Assembly (NCBI GenBank): GCA_905210085.1
Contig: CAJLVJ010000004.1
Coordinates: forward strand, 1-63,212
Direction of reading: 5' to 3'
DNA from: an uncultured Collinsella sp.
GTDB lineage: Bacteria > Actinomycetota > Coriobacteriia > Coriobacteriales > Coriobacteriaceae
DNA length: 63,212 bases
How positions within the stretch are numbered: position 1 is the stretch's first letter; each line of letters opens with the position of its first letter. The notes below the pieces were generated by a model. It was not told the origin of the DNA. It saw nothing but the letters and a program-made list of their open reading frames with translations, and ran no database searches. Of this stretch, positions 60,764-63,212 are shown piece after piece. A program made the translations under genes and the position numbers.

Positions 60764-61735
60764 GTGAATTCTGAATCCATCGCCGTCATCATCCCCTGCT
60801 ACAACGAAGCGCTCACGATTGGTAAGGTCATCGACGACTTTCACCGCGAGCTTCCACAAGCGACGGTCTATGTCTATGACAACAACTCGTCGGACGATAC
60901 CTCACGCATCGCCACCGAGCACGGCGCCACGGTCCGCTTTGAGCCCCGTCAGGGAAAGGGCAACGTCTGCCGCCAGATGTTTCGCGATATCGACGCCGAT
61001 TGCTACCTGATGGTCGACGGAGACGACACCTACCCCGCCGAGGCGGCCAAAGCCCTCTGCGAGCCCATCCTCAACGGCACGGCCGATATGACCGTAGGCG
61101 ACCGCCTTTCCAACGGCACCTACGCCGAGGAAAACAAACGCGCATTCCACGGCTTTGGCAACAATCTGGTCCGCGCCATGATCAAGTGGATCTATGGCTA
61201 CAGCTTCGATGACGTCATGACCGGCTACCGCGCCATGAGCCGCCCGTTCGTTAAAACCTTCCCTGTGCTTTCCGAGGGCTTCCAGATCGAAACCGAGCTC
61301 TCGATCCACGCCGTCGACCACCGCTGGCGCATCGAAGATGTGCCCATCGAGTACCGCGACCGTCCGGAAGGTTCCGAGTCCAAGCTCAATACCGTAAGCG
61401 ACGGCATTAAAGTCGTTGCGATGATCGGCACGCTGTTCAAGGACTACCGCCCGCTGAAGTTCTTCAGCCTCGTCGCGCTTCTGTTTGCGGTGACTGGTCT
61501 CGCCCTGGGCATGCCCATCGTTGTCGAGTACTTTCAGACCGGCCTCGTTCCGCGCTTCCCCACCGCCATGCTCGCCGCGTCGTTTATGTTCCTGTGCGGC
61601 CTGAGCCTTGCGACCGGCTTCATCCTCGATTCCGTGGCAAAGGTCGAAAAAAAGCAGTGGGAGGTCAACGTGTGCAGCAAATACGCCTACGACGACCAGC
61701 CTGGCAGGTCCGCCACCACGCCAAGCGAGAGGTAG
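60764..61735 (+). CDS. Membrane-anchored family 2 glycosyltransferase
   Basis: Resembles polyprenyl-phosphate sugar transferases. The GT-A fold begins with AVIIPCYNEALTIGKVI, has DNNSSDDT and the DxD-type VDGDDTYPAEA, and ends with two membrane helices (about residues 230-255 and 267-290). 323 residues. GTG start with AAGGAG six bases upstream. It probably loads a sugar on undecaprenyl phosphate for surface-glycan decoration; donor and acceptor are not known. Confidence 0.9.
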   Translation: MNSESIAVIIPCYNEALTIGKVIDDFHRELPQATVYVYDNNSSDDTSRIATEHGATVRFEPRQGKGNVCRQMFRDIDADCYLMVDGDDTYPAEAAKALCEPILNGTADMTVGDRLSNGTYAEENKRAFHGFGNNLVRAMIKWIYGYSFDDVMTGYRAMSRPFVKTFPVLSEGFQIETELSIHAVDHRWRIEDVPIEYRDRPEGSESKLNTVSDGIKVVAMIGTLFKDYRPLKFFSLVALLFAVTGLALGMPIVVEYFQTGLVPRFPTAMLAASFMFLCGLSLATGFILDSVAKVEKKQWEVNVCSKYAYDDQPGRSATTPSER

Positions 61736-61785
61736 ATCTTCCGCAAAATACTATTGGCACTACTGCGTAGATAGCCACCAACAAG

Positions 61786-61815
61786 AAAAGCCGCCGTTAA
61801 CAAGCGGCGGCTTTT
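61786..61815. terminator. Bidirectional terminator between glycosyltransferase and rmlCD
   Basis: An 11-bp perfect stem (61786-61796 with 61805-61815) has A4 on one side and T4 on the other, so it can terminate both convergent genes. Confidence 0.92.
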
Positions 61816-61837
61816 ACTCTCGAAAAGTTAATAGCGG

Positions 61838-63212
61838 CTAGAGCGTCTTGAGGTACTCCCCCAGCTCTTCCTCCCAGTCGGGCATATGGAACCCAACCGA
61901 CTCGAGCCTGGAAAGGTCGAGCGCGGAGTGGACCGGGCGCGGGGCGATGGGGCCGGCGGCGCTCGCGTAGTAGTCGGCGGTCGATACCGGCAAGACCTTG
62001 TCCCCGTTGCCGTTGGCGGCCTCGAAGACGGCGCGGGCGATGTCCGCCCAGCTCTTCACGGCGCCGGAGCCGGTGCAGTCGTAGGTGCCGTAGGGGGCCT
62101 TCGCGTCCAGCACATGGAAGATGGCCTGCGCCATGTCGCGCGTGAAGGTCAGGCGTCCCATCTGGTCGTCCACGACGGTGACCTGCGCGAGCCCGTCCTC
62201 CGGGTCGGCGACGCGGTCGGACAGCCCCTTCATGGTCTTGACGAAGTTGCGGCCCTCGCCGATGACCCAGGAGCTGCGCATGATGTAGTGGCGCGGGCAC
62301 CCCGCCACGGCGATGTCGCCGGCGGCCTTGGTCTGGCCGTAGACGGACAGCGGGCTGAGGGGCTCCTCCTCGTCATGCACCTCCGCGGTGCCGTCGAAGA
62401 CGTAGTCGGAGGAGACGTGGACCAGGGTGATGCCGTGCCCGGCGCAGGTGCGTGCGAGAAGCGCCGGCCCGGTCGCGTTGGCCTTCCAGGCGGTCACGCG
62501 GCCCTCGGGGGTCTCCGCCCTGTCCACGGCCGTGTAGGCGCCGCAGTTGATCACGGTGCCGTAGAGCGACCAGTCGTACTTGGAGTAGGCGTCCGGGTCT
62601 GACATGTCGAAGGTGTCGATGTCGCAGAAGTCGAAGTCCTTGGCGACGCCGCGCTCCTCCGCCAGCGCGCGGACCGCATGGCCCAGCTGGCCGTCGCAGC
62701 CGGTGACGAGGGTGCGCCTGGGAGCCATGGGGACGACGTCCTTCAGCATCGGATGGTTGAGGTCGGCCTCGGAGACGGTGGCCTCGGCCAGCGGGATCGG
62801 CCACTCGATGGCGAGCTCGGGGTCGGCGAGGTTCACGAAGGTGTAGGTCTTCTTCAGCTCGAGGGACCAGTGGGCGTCCACCAGGTAGGTGTAGGCAGTG
62901 CCGTCTTCGAGCGCCTGGAAGGAGTTACCCACGCCGCGCGGGACGTAGATGGCCCTGGACGGGTCGAGCGTGCAGGTGAACACCTTGCCGAAGGTCTCGC
63001 TGCCCTCGCGCAGGTCCACCCAGGCGCCGAAGACCGAGCCGCGGGCCACGGAGATGAACTTGTCCCAGGGCTCCGCGTGGATGCCGCGGGTGACGCCGCG
63101 GCTGTCGTTATAGGAGATGTTGTTCTGGACGACCCTGAGATCGGGGATGCCCAGGGCGGTCATCTTGGCGCGCTGCCAGTTCTCCTTGAACCAGCCGCGC
63201 GAGTCGCCGTGG
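61838..63212 (-). CDS. rmlCD: RmlC-RmlD fusion (dTDP-4-dehydrorhamnose epimerase/reductase), 5' end beyond the window
   Basis: Last two steps of dTDP-L-rhamnose synthesis in one chain. The open frame continues through the right edge: before the ATG at 63163 the in-frame residues GDSRGWFKENWQRAK match the RmlC N-terminus, so that ATG is internal. The epimerase cupin has RGIHAEPWDK; the reductase part starts about residue 165 (counting the visible chain) with VTGCDGQLG and has VSSDYVFDGT and SVYGQTKAAGD (Tyr-x3-Lys). It is very GC-rich at third positions. The visible part has about 457 codons; only the first few dozen residues are missing. Confidence 0.93.
   Translation of the reverse strand, partial: HGDSRGWFKENWQRAKMTALGIPDLRVVQNNISYNDSRGVTRGIHAEPWDKFISVARGSVFGAWVDLREGSETFGKVFTCTLDPSRAIYVPRGVGNSFQALEDGTAYTYLVDAHWSLELKKTYTFVNLADPELAIEWPIPLAEATVSEADLNHPMLKDVVPMAPRRTLVTGCDGQLGHAVRALAEERGVAKDFDFCDIDTFDMSDPDAYSKYDWSLYGTVINCGAYTAVDRAETPEGRVTAWKANATGPALLARTCAGHGITLVHVSSDYVFDGTAEVHDEEEPLSPLSVYGQTKAAGDIAVAGCPRHYIMRSSWVIGEGRNFVKTMKGLSDRVADPEDGLAQVTVVDDQMGRLTFTRDMAQAIFHVLDAKAPYGTYDCTGSGAVKSWADIARAVFEAANGNGDKVLPVSTADYYASAAGPIAPRPVHSALDLSRLESVGFHMPDWEEELGEYLKTL

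Noticed and set aside
1..63212. CRISPR arrays, insertion sequences, rRNA genes or an origin
   Set aside because: No regular repeat-spacer pattern, transposase, rRNA sequence or DnaA-box cluster was found on reading the window.

Overview
The window is 63 kb of GC-rich bacterial chromosome. Gene content, gene order and start-codon use (many TTG and GTG starts with clear Shine-Dalgarno sites) suggest a Coriobacteriia actinobacterium, most likely Collinsella or a close relative. That assignment is inference from protein character and synteny; no 16S gene is present. It is mostly core genome. No CRISPR array, insertion sequence, integrase or prophage is visible.

Layout. (1) 1-8.5 kb, minus strand: one tight operon pyrH-frr-uppS-cdsA-dxr-rseP-ispG-proS (UMP kinase, ribosome recycling, undecaprenyl and isoprenoid synthesis, phospholipid precursor, site-2 protease, prolyl-tRNA synthetase), closed by strong terminators. 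(2) 8.6-10.5 kb: rpsB-tsf with its own promoter and a structured leader. (3) 10.5-17.3 kb, minus: rplS, rnhB, yraN, comM/yifB, dprA, trmFO and a xerC/D-type recombinase, many with 1-4 base overlaps. (4) 17.3-24.4 kb, minus: pyruvate phosphate dikinase, its regulatory kinase/phosphorylase, and the two-subunit glycyl-tRNA synthetase. (5) 24.4-26.9 kb, minus: rpsP-khpA-rimM-trmD-lepB. (6) 27-28.3 kb, plus: dinB alone. (7) 28.4-35.2 kb, minus: two radical-SAM-associated genes, then rplU-rpmA-obgE-nadD-yqeK-rsfS. (8) 35.2-42.1 kb, minus: cell-shape block mreB-mreC-mreD-mrdA-rodA, followed by a DUF697-like membrane protein. (9) 42.2-48.3 kb, minus: a TPR membrane protein with a cyclophilin, a zinc-ribbon membrane protein, a P-type ATPase with an unusual basic tail, and tRNA-Arg(CCG). 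(10) 48.4-57 kb, plus: eight genes for the shikimate pathway and the Phe/Tyr branches (DAHP synthase, tyrA, aroB, aroA, aroC, pheA, an aroE-aroK fusion, aroQ), preceded by a candidate attenuator with a small Tyr/Phe-containing ORF. (11) 57-58.9 kb: a lower-GC islet holding a translationally coupled DUF4869/P-loop-ATPase pair and an acyltransferase remnant, lying against the 3' end of tRNA-Arg(TCT). (12) 59-63.2 kb: cell-surface polysaccharide genes (ABC-2 exporter pair, a membrane glycosyltransferase, and an RmlC-RmlD fusion that runs off the right edge).

The most promising under-described items are the two-gene DUF4869/ATPase islet, the aro leader attenuator, the inserted winged-helix-like segment in RseP, and the phased GGTAAA repeats upstream of ppdK. 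Start positions were chosen by Shine-Dalgarno spacing and family N-termini; several differ from the longest open frame and this is stated in the entry.
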